DNA from: Nocardia abscessus
GTDB lineage: Bacteria; Actinomycetota; Actinomycetes; Mycobacteriales; Mycobacteriaceae
DNA length: 64,000 nt
Direction of reading: 5' to 3'
Assembly: GCF_015477775.1 (NCBI RefSeq)
Contig: NZ_JADLQO010000019.1
Location: 1-64,000 of the forward strand
Shown: positions 51,554-60,588 of the stretch, piece after piece
How the letters are laid out: each line of letters starts with the position of its first letter
Position numbering within the stretch: the stretch's first letter is position 1
Notes under the pieces: model-generated
What the model saw: the letters and a program-made list of their open reading frames with translations, nothing else
The model's database searches: none
Told to the model about the DNA's origin: nothing
Position numbers and translations under genes: made by a program

Positions 51554-53269
51554 GTGATTGAGGTAGTGATCGCGCGCCCGCAAGCTTCCACCGAGCGGGA
51601 GGGCTTGCGACAACGACGTGATCGATCGCGGTGGGCAGCAGTGGCGGCAGTGTTGGGTGGTGTGCTGTTACTGGCATGGCAGGCCACGCGATACGGCAAC
51701 TGGCTGGTGGACGACGCGGGAATCACCTTCGCGTATGCCCGCAGCGTCGCCAACGGTTTGGGCCCGGTGTTGCAGCCCGGTGCCGAACCGGTGGAGGGAT
51801 TCTCCAATCCCACTTGGCTCCTGGCGCTGGTCCTGGGCGAATGGCTCGGCCTGTTCGACCGTGGCACCCTCTTCGGTGTACCGGACTTCGTCGTCTATCC
51901 AAAGGCGATCGCGCTGCTGTGCTGCGCCGGAATCCTCGTCGCCAGTTATGTCGCCGCACGCCGGGTGTCACGGTGGCCCGCGCTGGTCACGTTCGCGACA
52001 GGCGTTGTGCTCGCGGCGATTCCGTCGTTCGTGATCTGGTGTTTCTCCGGGCTGGAGAACTCCTTGTTCGCGCTGGCGGTGTGCGTGCTGGCCGTTCACC
52101 TGTTCCTGGCGGTGCTGGACCAACGGCTCTGGACACCGACGGTGGCGGTGACAGCCGGTGCGATAGCGGCGTTCGCGGCGTTGACGCGGCCCGACGGCCT
52201 GATCTACTTGGCCGCGTATCCGCTGGTTTCGCTGATACTGGTTCGACGTGCCCTGTGGCTCAATGCATTTCGGCATGTGCTGTATTTGGGTATCGCCTTC
52301 GCGATTCCGTTCGGGGCGTACCTGGAATGGCGGATCACCGAATTCGGCAGACTCGTCGCGAACACCGCGGTGGCCAAGCATCAGGCGATGCCGACCGTGC
52401 ACGACCTGACCAGGGCCGGTGAGTTGGTGCAGTACGCGGGAGCACCCGCGGCGATCGCGGCTGTCGGAGTGGTCGGGCTCGCCCTCGCCGGTCCGAGTAG
52501 ATGGCGTGACGGTGTTGCCGCACTGTTGGTTCCGCTGGCGCTGGCGATGGTCGCCTATTGCGTGCTGCAACCGGATTGGATGGGGCAGTTCCGGTTCGCT
52601 ACTCCGGTGTGGGCGCTGGCCGCGTTCGTCGTTGTGGTCTCCGCAGCGGAGTTGCTGGCAAGGCTGCGCACGCGCGGCCGGGCGCTGGTCGCACTGACAC
52701 TGGTCGGCGCGCTGATCCCGTCCGGTGTCGCATTGGCCGACGCGGCCGAGTCCTATCGCGCCGATTCGGACGTGCCCCTGTGCTGGATCGCCACTCGATT
52801 CGGGCACTACGTCAACGGCTACGCCGACATCATCGGCCTCCAGCAGGGCAGTCTGCTGGCGCCCGACATGGGCGGAAGCTCGCTGACATCGCGACTACGC
52901 CTGATCGACATGGCCGGACTCACCGAATCGCGGATCGCCGACATCTACGCGGGCAAGGAAACCATCACCCTCGAGGATTACGTATTCGAGGAACGCAAAC
53001 CCACTTTCGTGCACACCCACGGAGCCTGGTGGCACAACGGACTCACCGTCGACCCCCGAATGACCCGCGACTACTACCAGATCCAAGGATTCCACGGAGC
53101 GTCCGGCTCGGACGAGGACTGGGTCCGCAAAGACGTCGTGCGCGACGAGCAGCAACTCCAGCAACTGCGCCAGTACTCGGGTGGGGTCCTGCCAAACCTG
53201 TTGCCCGACTATCAGAAGACGGGTGAATGCGGAGGGGTACTGCGTCCAGGCCAGACCATCGCCCGCTGA
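51554..53269 (+). CDS. GT-C fold glycosyltransferase, arabinofuranosyltransferase/AftB-like
   Basis: 571 residues with about ten hydrophobic segments. The first periplasmic loop carries LVDDAGITFAYARSVANGLG, the Asp-Asp catalytic signature of GT-C enzymes, followed by GAEPVEGFSNPTWLLALVLG, a run seen in mycobacterial AftB-type and related polyprenyl-phosphate-sugar transferases. The C-terminal 140 residues form a soluble domain (ITLEDYVFEERKPTFVHTHG). Such enzymes add sugars from decaprenyl-phosphate donors to cell-envelope glycans in mycolata. The gene lies alone between inverted IS701 fragments, suggesting it moved with them. Confidence 0.8.
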   Translation: MIEVVIARPQASTEREGLRQRRDRSRWAAVAAVLGGVLLLAWQATRYGNWLVDDAGITFAYARSVANGLGPVLQPGAEPVEGFSNPTWLLALVLGEWLGLFDRGTLFGVPDFVVYPKAIALLCCAGILVASYVAARRVSRWPALVTFATGVVLAAIPSFVIWCFSGLENSLFALAVCVLAVHLFLAVLDQRLWTPTVAVTAGAIAAFAALTRPDGLIYLAAYPLVSLILVRRALWLNAFRHVLYLGIAFAIPFGAYLEWRITEFGRLVANTAVAKHQAMPTVHDLTRAGELVQYAGAPAAIAAVGVVGLALAGPSRWRDGVAALLVPLALAMVAYCVLQPDWMGQFRFATPVWALAAFVVVVSAAELLARLRTRGRALVALTLVGALIPSGVALADAAESYRADSDVPLCWIATRFGHYVNGYADIIGLQQGSLLAPDMGGSSLTSRLRLIDMAGLTESRIADIYAGKETITLEDYVFEERKPTFVHTHGAWWHNGLTVDPRMTRDYYQIQGFHGASGSDEDWVRKDVVRDEQQLQQLRQYSGGVLPNLLPDYQKTGECGGVLRPGQTIAR

Positions 53270-53425
53270 CAGATCCGTTCATCATCCAGTTCGGTATCCC
53301 GGTAAGAACCGCGCGAAAACGACGAGCAGGAGAACGAACGGCAGCGCGAGGGCCGCGAGGCCGAGGAGCACCGGCGCGGGCCGACTAGCACGACAGTTGG
53401 AGTTCGTTACCTGTAGATTGTCGGT

Positions 53426-54234
53426 GTGCTGGGTGATGTTGTAGCGCAGAATAATTCGGTGTGGCGGGCGAATCTGGATGATGTCTTCGCTCGTGTTGCG
53501 GGGGCGTTCGGGCGGGCAGAGCCGCGGGGGTGGGCGAAGGCGCATGTGACGGGGTTGCTGGCGCCGGTGGAGCGAAAGAACTCCTGGCAGCTGGCCGAGG
53601 CGGCGGGGGCGGTGAGTCCCGACGGATGTCAGCACCTGCTCAACCGGGCGCGGTTGGAGTGCCGATGACGTGCGCGATCAGGTCCGCGCCTATGCGGTCG
53701 AGGCATTGGCTTCACCAGATGGTGTGCTGGTGGTCGATGAGACGGGGTTTGTGAAGAAGGGACTGCGCTCAGCCGGGGTGCAACGGGGAGTACTCGGGCA
53801 CCGCGGGCAGGATCGAGAACTGCCAACTGGGCGTGTTCCTCGCTTATGCCGGTCGTCATGGCCGAGCGTTGATCGATCGGGAGTTGTATCTGCCGGAATC
53901 ATGGATCGCAGACCGTGATCGTTGCGTTGACGCCGGTGTACCCGAACTCCGTTGGAGTCGAGGCGTTTTGACCAAGCCACGGTCGGCCGAGGCGATGATC
54001 GGCCGGGCGCTGGCCGAGGGCGTGACCGCCGGGTGGGTGACCGCCGATTCCGCCTATGGGCGTGACGGGAGATTCCGGGCGTTTCTGCAGGCGCACCGGA
54101 TGCCCTACGTCGTGGAGGTCCCGGTCAGACACACCATCACCGACCTCGATGGCCGCCGTAGAGTCGATACCCTGATCAGCCGCGCCCCAGCCGGAGCATG
54201 GCACCGGGTCTCGGCCGGGTATAAGCCCCGATAG
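53426..54234 (+). mobile_element. IS701-family transposase, frameshifted and 3'-truncated
   Basis: Three frames in order give one transposase: RVAGAFGRAEPRGWAKAHVT and VERKNSWQLAEAAGAVSPDG (53426-53668), then DQVRAYAVEALASPDGVLVV with DETGFVKKGLRSAG (53670-53790), then LAYAGRHGRALIDRELYLPE and VTADSAYGRDGRFRAFLQAH (53833-54234). DETGFVKKG holds the first catalytic Asp of the DDE domain and VTADSAYG the second. The C-terminal quarter with the Glu is missing. It is inactive and is inverted relative to the fragment at 51290. Confidence 0.85.
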
Positions 54235-54883
54235 ACAAAGGGATCACGGGTACAACCGAAAATGACTGTTGATATTCCTGTACTTCCACTAGCGGTCTTG
54301 GATAGCTGCGTTCGTGATCGACTTGCTCGGCAACTTCCCGAACAGCGCGCCAGAAGGCTAAGGCTTCATCCATTTCAGGGAATAGCCGCTTCCGAATCGG
54401 GCGGGTGTCCAGATATGACTCGCCTGCCACGAAATTGTCGAAGAGCGCTCGTCGCAAGCGTGGAGCGCGCGCTCTTTGCCGCTTGTATTCCTTGATCAGC
54501 CACTCTGGGATGACAGCATCCGGAAAGTCGCAGAGTCGCCAAAACTGAACCGCGCCCGCGTGGCACCATACCAGCGCGATGCTGGAGAAAATCGTCGCCG
54601 CCATCTCATTTGCCTTGCGGAGCCAGTGAACTGCTGACTCGTCCGATCCCCGGTACCTGGCACATATAGCCGCCCAGAATGAACACGCCGCTCGATCGCC
54701 GAGGGAGTTGTGGTGATCGTCTGCCGCAACAACAAAGCTGCGTTCTGCGTTACGTAGATAGAGGGCGCGTTCATTCAAGCTGGTCTCACGTGACGCTTGC
54801 CGAAGCATTGCTAGTCCCTCACGAAGATCCTTCCCAAGGTGATAGCTCATCAGGTCAGCGACGTCTCTGCCTAATTGCTCCAT
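54176..54883 (-). CDS. Hypothetical helical protein, 5' end uncertain
   Basis: 235 residues from ATG 54883, helical: EGLAMLRQASRETSLNERAL, LGDRAACSFWAAICARYRGS, ALFDNFVAGESYLD. Protein-like sequence continues upstream in the same frame to about 55045 (HGADDHSGAVALSVARSAGS, LNKPNYATASQ) without a usable start, so the 5' end may be damaged. The 3' end lies within the IS701 remnant, so the original C-terminus may have been replaced. Lower GC than its neighbours. No family recognised. Confidence 0.5.
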   Translation of the reverse strand: MEQLGRDVADLMSYHLGKDLREGLAMLRQASRETSLNERALYLRNAERSFVVAADDHHNSLGDRAACSFWAAICARYRGSDESAVHWLRKANEMAATIFSSIALVWCHAGAVQFWRLCDFPDAVIPEWLIKEYKRQRARAPRLRRALFDNFVAGESYLDTRPIRKRLFPEMDEALAFWRAVREVAEQVDHERSYPRPLVEVQEYQQSFSVVPVIPLSIGAYTRPRPGAMLRLGRG

Positions 54884-55081
54884 CTGGCTCGCAGTTGCAT
54901 AGTTAGGCTTATTCAGGCCACTGGCACGTATAAGGTAATTTGCCCCCGCCGATCCAGCGCTGCGTGCGACACTCAGCGCGACTGCCCCAGAATGGTCGTC
55001 GGCTCCATGGCTATGTACAGTGTACCCGGTCTTCCTAGGCGGATCTGTCGCTGAACTCGCCAGAGGCCAAGAACGCCGCTG

Positions 55082-55201
55082 TCAGCGGTTGTCCAGCTCC
55101 ATGATCAGCGACACGCACCGGTCGTGCAGCTGCTTTTCGTCGACGACCCCGTTGCCCAGTAACGGCTCGCGACGGCGGGAGGTGACCCAGATGGTGGACC
55201 C
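55082..55201 (-). pseudogene. Orphan C-terminal coding fragment
   Basis: Forty codons between two stops read STIWVTSRRREPLLGNGVVD and EKQLHDRCVSLIMELDNR, natural composition without a start codon. It is preceded in frame by TGA at 55202-55204. It is probably the last part of a gene whose remainder was lost. Short; could be chance. Confidence 0.3.
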
Positions 55202-55345
55202 TCAGTAGCAATTCCAGAGCTGGACGGGCCAATACACGACAGTTGAATATGCGATCCCACCAGTAACCCCCGAGTCCAGACCGGTGCGCAGGCCGGTATC
55301 GGCGTATTTGTGCCGAGGCTGTTGCTCCGATTGGTTCGTGGATGG

Positions 55346-56173
55346 TTAGCGTCCGCGTGCTTCGCGCCGGTGTTCGCGTGCGAGTGCGCGGGCTTCCCGC
55401 CCGGCGCGGGTGGTGCCGGTGCCGGGGGTCGGCGGCTGCCGGTTCAGCTCTTCGGCAGGTGGCGGCATGCTTACAGCGAGGATGCGGGCGACGTCGGGCG
55501 GTAGCTTCGCCAGCAGTTGCGCTCGGGCTTGCAGGATGCGGTCGAGCTGTTGCTGGCGGGTGTTCTCGGCTGCCTTCTGGGCTTCTTGGCGTTCGAGGGC
55601 TCGCTGTACGGCGTCTTGGACGCGTGCTTTCGCGTCCTGCTGCCGTTGTTGCTGCTGGCGTATCAGCTCCGGCACGTTGTGCATCTCACGTTGCACTCCG
55701 CGCGCCTGCTGCTCGAGTGCCCGGCCGAGCTTGCGTGCCTTCTCCGCTTCAGCGCGGGACACCTCCACCACCTGGAAGCGCTCCGGGAAGTCGCGCCGCA
55801 GCCCGTCGAGCTGCTTGCGGACTGTCGGATCCGCGGCCCCTACCCGCATCACCCAAGTGCCCGTTGCGTGTGGGTCGCGGGTCAGTACTTCCCGGTCCAG
55901 GCGGATTTGATTGAGGGTGTGGGCGTCGCCACGGACTACGACACCACTTTTGTACTCGGTGAAGTCCCGGCCACCCTGCTCGTTGACTCGGGCGGTGTCG
56001 TGAACTCGCGTGTTTCCCTTGCCTTTACCGAGTTCGATCTTCGCTTCGTGGCGCCACCCGTTCGCGCGGGTTTCGCCGCGTTGCTGCGCCATCCCTCGAT
56101 GGAAGTGGCGGCCACGGGCGCGCGCTTTGCGGGATCGTTCGCTTCGGCGGCGTCTCTCGTCCTCCTCGGACAT
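55346..56173 (-). CDS. Putative PD-(D/E)XK nuclease-like (toxin-type) protein
   Basis: 275 residues. After a basic N-terminus, residues about 40-130 hold NTRVHDTARVNEQGGRDFTE and TEYKSGVVVRGDAH; the GRDFTEYKSG segment with D-x3-E-x-K spacing looks like a PD-(D/E)XK nuclease active site, as in the restriction-endonuclease-fold toxin domains of polymorphic systems. The C-terminal 130 residues are a Gln/Arg-rich coiled coil (RALEQQARGVQREMHNVPEL, then QQQQRQQDA). No signal peptide or WXG motif. It follows an acidic protein gene by 36 bp, perhaps its immunity partner. Confidence 0.6.
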   Translation of the reverse strand: MSEEDERRRRSERSRKARARGRHFHRGMAQQRGETRANGWRHEAKIELGKGKGNTRVHDTARVNEQGGRDFTEYKSGVVVRGDAHTLNQIRLDREVLTRDPHATGTWVMRVGAADPTVRKQLDGLRRDFPERFQVVEVSRAEAEKARKLGRALEQQARGVQREMHNVPELIRQQQQRQQDAKARVQDAVQRALERQEAQKAAENTRQQQLDRILQARAQLLAKLPPDVARILAVSMPPPAEELNRQPPTPGTGTTRAGREARALAREHRREARGR

Positions 56174-56209
56174 CCTCGACCGTCCCCCCGCCGCCGCACA
56201 GGGTGCCCG

Positions 56210-56731
56210 CTAGCGTGGGTGCGCTCCCGAATCGCAGTAATCGTCTATGCGGTCGGCGATATCGTCGGTGAAACCTTCACCGTGTTCGATCATCGTCAGC
56301 AGCATGTCCACCGGGTTGTCCACCTCGGAGGTGTAGTCGTAGCAGACCGACGGCCCGATCCCGTCGTACACCGGGCTGCCATTGGCGGGCACGTTCACAA
56401 TCAGTCCGCCAGCGTTGCGGACCAGGTACTCGGTCAGGTAGCAGACGAGTTGGTCAGCGGTAACGGCGTTGTCTTCCAGCGCTTCCCGGGTCGGGAACAG
56501 TGCGAACGCACCGTGTTCCACCCATTCGAGCATGTAGGAGGTATAGCGTCCGGCCGGGGGCCGTGGCGGCACGCTCTCACCGGTCGTGAAGTCCTCGGCG
56601 ACCGGGACCGCGGGGAGGGTTTCGTCGAAGAGTGTGTCGATCTGGGTGTAGCAACGACGCAGGTCGGCCCACTCACCCCACTCAGGAGCGAGTTGAGCTT
56701 CTGCCTCATAGACGGATGCGAGATCGGCCAT
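56210..56731 (-). CDS. Acidic hypothetical protein, possible immunity partner of the nuclease-like protein
   Basis: 173 residues from ATG 56731, with GGATGAGG just upstream. Strongly acidic: WADLRRCYTQIDTLFDETLP, TREALEDNAVTADQLVCYLT, VDNPVDMLLTMIEHGEGFTD. The acidic character and the same-strand position just before the basic nuclease-like protein fit an immunity or chaperone role; this is inference. No motif recognised. Confidence 0.6.
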   Translation of the reverse strand: MADLASVYEAEAQLAPEWGEWADLRRCYTQIDTLFDETLPAVPVAEDFTTGESVPPRPPAGRYTSYMLEWVEHGAFALFPTREALEDNAVTADQLVCYLTEYLVRNAGGLIVNVPANGSPVYDGIGPSVCYDYTSEVDNPVDMLLTMIEHGEGFTDDIADRIDDYCDSGAHPR

Positions 56732-57218
56732 GCCTCATCCCCTCGATACGTTGCTGCCGCGATTGGCTTTGATCGTATCGGTCCCGGTGGTCGTCGACCG
56801 CCGAAATCGTCCCTGACCACACCGAGCGCCGCGCCCTAGTGGCTGGGCAAGGTCGCCACACTGCCGCGCCGGAACTGCTTCCCCGTCCACTCCGAGCGGA
56901 ACGGTCTTGCCGCTTGACTTGCGCCGATTGTCTCACCGCGCGCGGTGTGCGCGCTCATTGCGCGCGTAGTGGACGCGCCCGGTCTCGTGATGTTTTCGCT
57001 GGCTGGTCGATCCAGGGCGCGCGCGATGCTGTCCACCTCGGGTGCACCTCGGTCACGGTCGAACCGAGCTTGCTGGCCGAGACATGCCGGCGTTGGATGC
57101 TGGAGCGGCGGCAGGGGAAGCGGCTTCCTCGCCGCAACGCGCGTTGCCTGGCTGCCATCCTGGACAACCGGCCGGCACCCCTGGGTCCGGTGAAATCCGG
57201 CCGCCCGCGCGTGGCCTG
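56732..57218. other. Non-coding GTGCGC-rich tract
   Basis: No natural reading frame. Dense in GCGCGC, GTGCGC and GCGCAC, like 1354-1785; the tract continues to about 57520 under the doubtful 3' part of the gene at 57869, including the 57269-57288 match to 1472-1491. No promoter or terminator recognised. Confidence 0.45.
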
Positions 57219-57869
57219 TTACAGAGTTGCACGCGCCAGGCACGACCGGGCACAGCGAAGACTGAGCATGCACATCGTGCGCGGTGGAGGGATCGACAGG
57301 GCAACTCGCTCACAACGTCGGCGAGCACGATGCGCACGGTTCTGCGCTTGTTGCGTTAACGGCTGGTGCACGCGGCCGCGAAGCGCCGATTCTGCGCGCG
57401 GTCGTGCGCGGCGATATGACGTGGCCGCGCTCGATGGGCGCGACCGGATGCCCGCGGTGTGACCGGTGCGCGCACCATGCGCGATACGAGTCGAGTACTC
57501 GACGACACCTTCGGTTCGCGATGGGACTGCGGGGCTGGGCAAGGCCCTTCCGCCGGCTCGATCGAATGTGTAGACGGCGCAGCGGCCTAACTTTCTGAGG
57601 TGTATCGAATCTTCTGCCGACCAGTCCAGCCGGTATCGGCCGTGTACGTCCCATACCGCGCTCTGCCCGTATTCGATCGGGTTGCGGCAGCGGCGGCCTC
57701 GCGCGGTCATGGCCACGCATTGCTGCACATCCACCACACCGCCGGCACCGAGCAGGCGTCCATCGGCCACGATTACCGTGGCGGGCTTGGACTGTGACGT
57801 CGACGGGCTGTGGGCTTCGTTGTTCCGGTCACGGGCGGCGCGAGAGTATTTGACGCCCTGTTTTGCCAT
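57219..57869 (-). CDS. Small Cys-containing protein, only the N-terminal 100 residues supported
   Basis: From 57869 the first 100 residues look real: SKPATVIVADGRLLGAGGVV, DVQQCVAMTARGRRCRNPIE and GQSAVWDVHGRYRLDWSAED. C-x7-G-R-R-C-R-N-P is a zinc-knuckle-like pattern known from small actinobacterial proteins of unknown role. After about 57570 the frame becomes Arg/Ala-rich across the GTGCGC tract, so the true end is probably near 57560 in another frame. Function unknown. Confidence 0.45.
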   Translation of the reverse strand: MAKQGVKYSRAARDRNNEAHSPSTSQSKPATVIVADGRLLGAGGVVDVQQCVAMTARGRRCRNPIEYGQSAVWDVHGRYRLDWSAEDSIHLRKLGRCAVYTFDRAGGRALPSPAVPSRTEGVVEYSTRIAHGARTGHTAGIRSRPSSAATSYRRARPRAESALRGRVHQPLTQQAQNRAHRARRRCERVALSIPPPRTMCMLSLRCARSCLARATL

Positions 57870-58384
57870 CCGAGCGCGGATTCGGGCCTTCCTATTCGAC
57901 TTACGCGTCTTCTCGATCCGATTCCGGGCAGAGTCCCGCGGCGTCCACGTTCTCGTCGAGGTGTGGATATCGACACGATCCTCCTGCAGGGGCGGACCTT
58001 GTCCTCACCGCCGCTGAAGCACGCGGGGCTGTATCGGCTCGGAGTCGGGCCGGGTGCCTACCGATACACGAGAACTAGCACCAGGGATCGCTTCGACGAA
58101 TCCGCAGCGGCCGCGCTGAATTGCGCCACGGACGGACGGTAGCCCCTCGGTCGACGGGGAGGAGATCGGACCGCCTGTTTCGGCGCAGTGGGCGACGCGG
58201 GGGCAGGCAGCGGCGTAAACTGCCGTGTGGCACGGCTACGCGTGCCCGCTCCGAGTCGTGATGGCCCACGTCCGCCACGGCAGCGAAGACAAGGTTCCCA
58301 CCCGAATCGCGTAGCAGCCGTTCGCCAGGTCGTTCATGTACCCATGGCGGGACTGGACGTGGGACTTCCCGCGAGACGGAGCAC
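57870..58384. other. Intergenic region, nothing convincing
   Basis: About 510 bp between divergent genes. All frames are Arg/Ser/Pro-rich. The promoter region of the 58385 gene must lie here, but I see no clear boxes. Confidence 0.3.
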
Positions 58385-59389
58385 ATGATGACTCGCAACC
58401 GCCGCCGCAAGGCCGCGATCCGCTCCCATCGAACCGAGGCCGGTATCCCTTACATGGTTGCCCGCCGACAACTCGGCGAGCCCAATCCTCCCGTCGCGGC
58501 CAACACCGACAAGGTTCCCGCCGGAGTAGAGATCCTTCCCCCTTTCGCCAGCTGGGCCCGTCCGCATTCTTGCCAGTGGTGGGCGGAAACGACAACCCAG
58601 CACGGACCATTGATCGCGTTGACCATCAGCCGCGGCCCCGGGTGGTGGAAGTTGGACGATCTGGCCCGCGAGGTCGCTGGAGCGCTGCAGGACCGCCCCA
58701 CGGAGCAACGAGGTCTGTGGATCTGGATCGACGGTGGCCGGTACGTCGTGACCAAGCGCGAACACCTGGCCGGTATCGCCGCTGCCCTCGACGCCGCCGG
58801 CGCGCTGTCGCGGTTGACGGTGCGCGCGGCGCCCGACGGGGCCCACTGCGAACACGCCAGTTGCCGCCGACGCCGGGGCGAACCCCCGATCAAAAGAACG
58901 GCAACTCCCGCGACGCCTGCGGCGCGACCCTTAGTGATGTTCGGGCCGATGCTCAGCTTGGCTGAGGTGATGGAGCAGCACCCGCAGCTCGGCTCTTTCG
59001 GGATCGGTGTCTACAAGCAGCCCGGGCAGACACCCGCGCAGCGGCAAGCCGAACTCACCGACGAGCGCAAAACGCTTGCTGAGCAGGAGGTCTGGGTGGT
59101 CGAAATCGCGACCTGGCTGCGGGCGAACCTCACACCGATCAAGACGCCAACCGTCGGCAGCTACGACATGAAACACATGGTGGAAAAGGCGATCGGCACA
59201 TACGTGACCAACGGCGAACTCATCGCCGCGGCCCTCATCGCTGGCTACCCCCACCGGTACACAGACGGCCCGAACCTCCAACTCGGAATGCGCTCGCGGG
59301 ACATGAAACGGATCAGGACAAAGTCGTCACCGAGTCCGGGCCGCGATGTCCTCAAAAACAGCGTGTCGCGCAACCCACAGGGCCGGTAG
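58385..59389 (+). CDS. Hypothetical protein, two-domain, 334 residues
   Basis: Two ATG codons at 58385 and 58388. MTRNRRRKAAIRSHRTEAGI with PYMVARRQL is an N-terminus often seen in actinobacterial proteins of plasmid or integrative-element type. A middle domain follows (WWAETTTQHGPLIALTISRG, LWIWIDGGRYVVTKREHLAG), then ARPLVMFGPMLSLAEVMEQH and a helical C-terminus (ETYDMK-like SYDMKHMVEKAIGTYVTNGE). No catalytic motif recognised. It stands alone. Confidence 0.65.
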   Translation: MMTRNRRRKAAIRSHRTEAGIPYMVARRQLGEPNPPVAANTDKVPAGVEILPPFASWARPHSCQWWAETTTQHGPLIALTISRGPGWWKLDDLAREVAGALQDRPTEQRGLWIWIDGGRYVVTKREHLAGIAAALDAAGALSRLTVRAAPDGAHCEHASCRRRRGEPPIKRTATPATPAARPLVMFGPMLSLAEVMEQHPQLGSFGIGVYKQPGQTPAQRQAELTDERKTLAEQEVWVVEIATWLRANLTPIKTPTVGSYDMKHMVEKAIGTYVTNGELIAAALIAGYPHRYTDGPNLQLGMRSRDMKRIRTKSSPSPGRDVLKNSVSRNPQGR

Positions 59390-59591
59390 CCGAGGGCATT
59401 TCTGCGCACCTCGCCAGCGCCAGCGCAGACAAGAAGTCCTTCGATCATGGCCCGGGCGACCGCATCCGGCCACGATTCGCTCCACACCACGCGACAGTCC
59501 TGCCGCTTCCCCGATTCAGGCGCGTGCAGCTGCTGCACTCGCCAGAGCGGCCGGGATTCGCTGCGGCGGCGACTCGCGGTTGAATCAGAGG
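59390..59591. other. Short intergenic stretch, nothing seen
   Basis: Frames are Arg/Pro-rich; no hairpin or promoter was recognised. Confidence 0.25.
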
Positions 59592-59888
59592 ATGGTGGAT
59601 TCTGCGGTCGTAGCCGTTCTCGCACCGTTCCAGCGTTCTGGGCGGATCGACTTCGCGGCGTTGACCGACTACTTGGAATTGCTCGCTTCCGCAGGGGTCG
59701 GAACGATCTTGGTGAACGGGACGAGTGGGGAGTTCGCCGGCCTCACCGCCGGTGAGCGGCGTTCGGTCGTCGAGCACTGCCGCGGCGAGTGGGCGGGCAC
59801 GGTGATCGCGCATGCCGGGGCCGCGGTGGTAGAGGATGTTCGCGCGGCGGCGCGGCATGCCCAGGAGCACGCCGACGCGGGGCGGCCG
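59592..59888 (+). pseudogene. 5' fragment of a DHDPS/NAL-family aldolase gene
   Basis: From ATG 59592 about 95 residues match the start of dihydrodipicolinate synthase-like (DapA/NanA) class I aldolases: VVAVLAPFQRSGRIDFAALT, LLASAGVGTILVNGTSGEFA (the GTTGE substrate loop, here GTSGE), LTAGERRSVVEHCRGEWAGT and IAHAGAAVVEDVRAAARHAQ. Similarity ends at about 59888, well before the catalytic Tyr and Lys of the barrel, and the frame stops at 59933. About two thirds of the protein is missing. Confidence 0.75.
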
Positions 59889-59933
59889 GTCGCCAACTGT
59901 GGCTGTCGAACCCACTGCTGGGGCGTCCGATGA

Positions 59934-60128
59934 TCCGGCGGCCCGAAGGGTAGTTGGCGCCGATGCCGCCACCGGTTGCAGGGTGATTGCCCGCTACGGA
60001 CCCGCGGCAGCGCCCCACAGCCGAGGCGGTGTATAGATCGCCGGACACGTCCGGGCAGAACCACTCGACTGAGGTTGGTGTGGCGTAGTGTTCCGCGCGA
60101 CTACCGAGCATCCCAGGAGTTGCATGCG
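59934..60128. other. Intergenic stretch upstream of the NUDIX gene
   Basis: No gene. It holds the 3' side of the DHDPS deletion and presumably the NUDIX promoter; no boxes were recognised. Confidence 0.25.
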
Positions 60129-60584
60129 ATGGCAGACCGCCACTTGATCGATGTCCATGTCTTGCTTGTCGAGGACAATCGCTTACTGCTGACGCAGCGT
60201 GCCGGCAGTGACGTGTTCGCGGGCCGTTGGCATTTGCCGTCGGGCAAGCTCGACGGGGGAGAGCCGATCACGGCGGCTGCAGCGCGTGAGGCCTTCGAAG
60301 AAGTCGGTGTGACGATCGACCCGGCGGATCTATGTCCGGTTCACATTGTGCATGTGGCTGGTTCGGGCCCGGAGCCGAGGTTGGGTGTGTTCTTGCGCGC
60401 GGAGCGGTGGTCGGGGCAGCCGGTGAACCGGGAGCCGGAGAAGTGTTCGGCGGTGGCCTGGTTCCGGCTCGATGACCTGCCTGATGACATCATCGAGTAC
60501 CCCGAGATCGGGATTCGGGCATTTCTCGACGGTGCGAGGGCGTCGTTCAGTGAGCACGGGTGGCCAGTCCTGACCACCGTGTAG
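60129..60584 (+). CDS. NUDIX hydrolase
   Basis: 151 residues from ATG 60129. The NUDIX box is GKLDGGEPITAAAAREAFEE followed by VGV, a full match to Gx5Ex7REUxEExGU. HLIDVHVLLVEDNRLLLTQR and WHLPSGKLDGGE precede it. NUDIX enzymes hydrolyse nucleoside diphosphates linked to another group, including damaged or modified nucleotides. It ends 4 bp from the stop of the convergent radical SAM gene, and the neighbours suggest a nucleotide substrate; this is inference. Confidence 0.9.
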   Translation: MADRHLIDVHVLLVEDNRLLLTQRAGSDVFAGRWHLPSGKLDGGEPITAAAAREAFEEVGVTIDPADLCPVHIVHVAGSGPEPRLGVFLRAERWSGQPVNREPEKCSAVAWFRLDDLPDDIIEYPEIGIRAFLDGARASFSEHGWPVLTTV

Positions 60585-60588
60585 CTCA

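Noticed and set aside
57180..57520. Repeats that resemble short spaced CRISPR units
   Set aside because: Units are irregular in length and sequence, with no regular spacers and no cas genes in the window.
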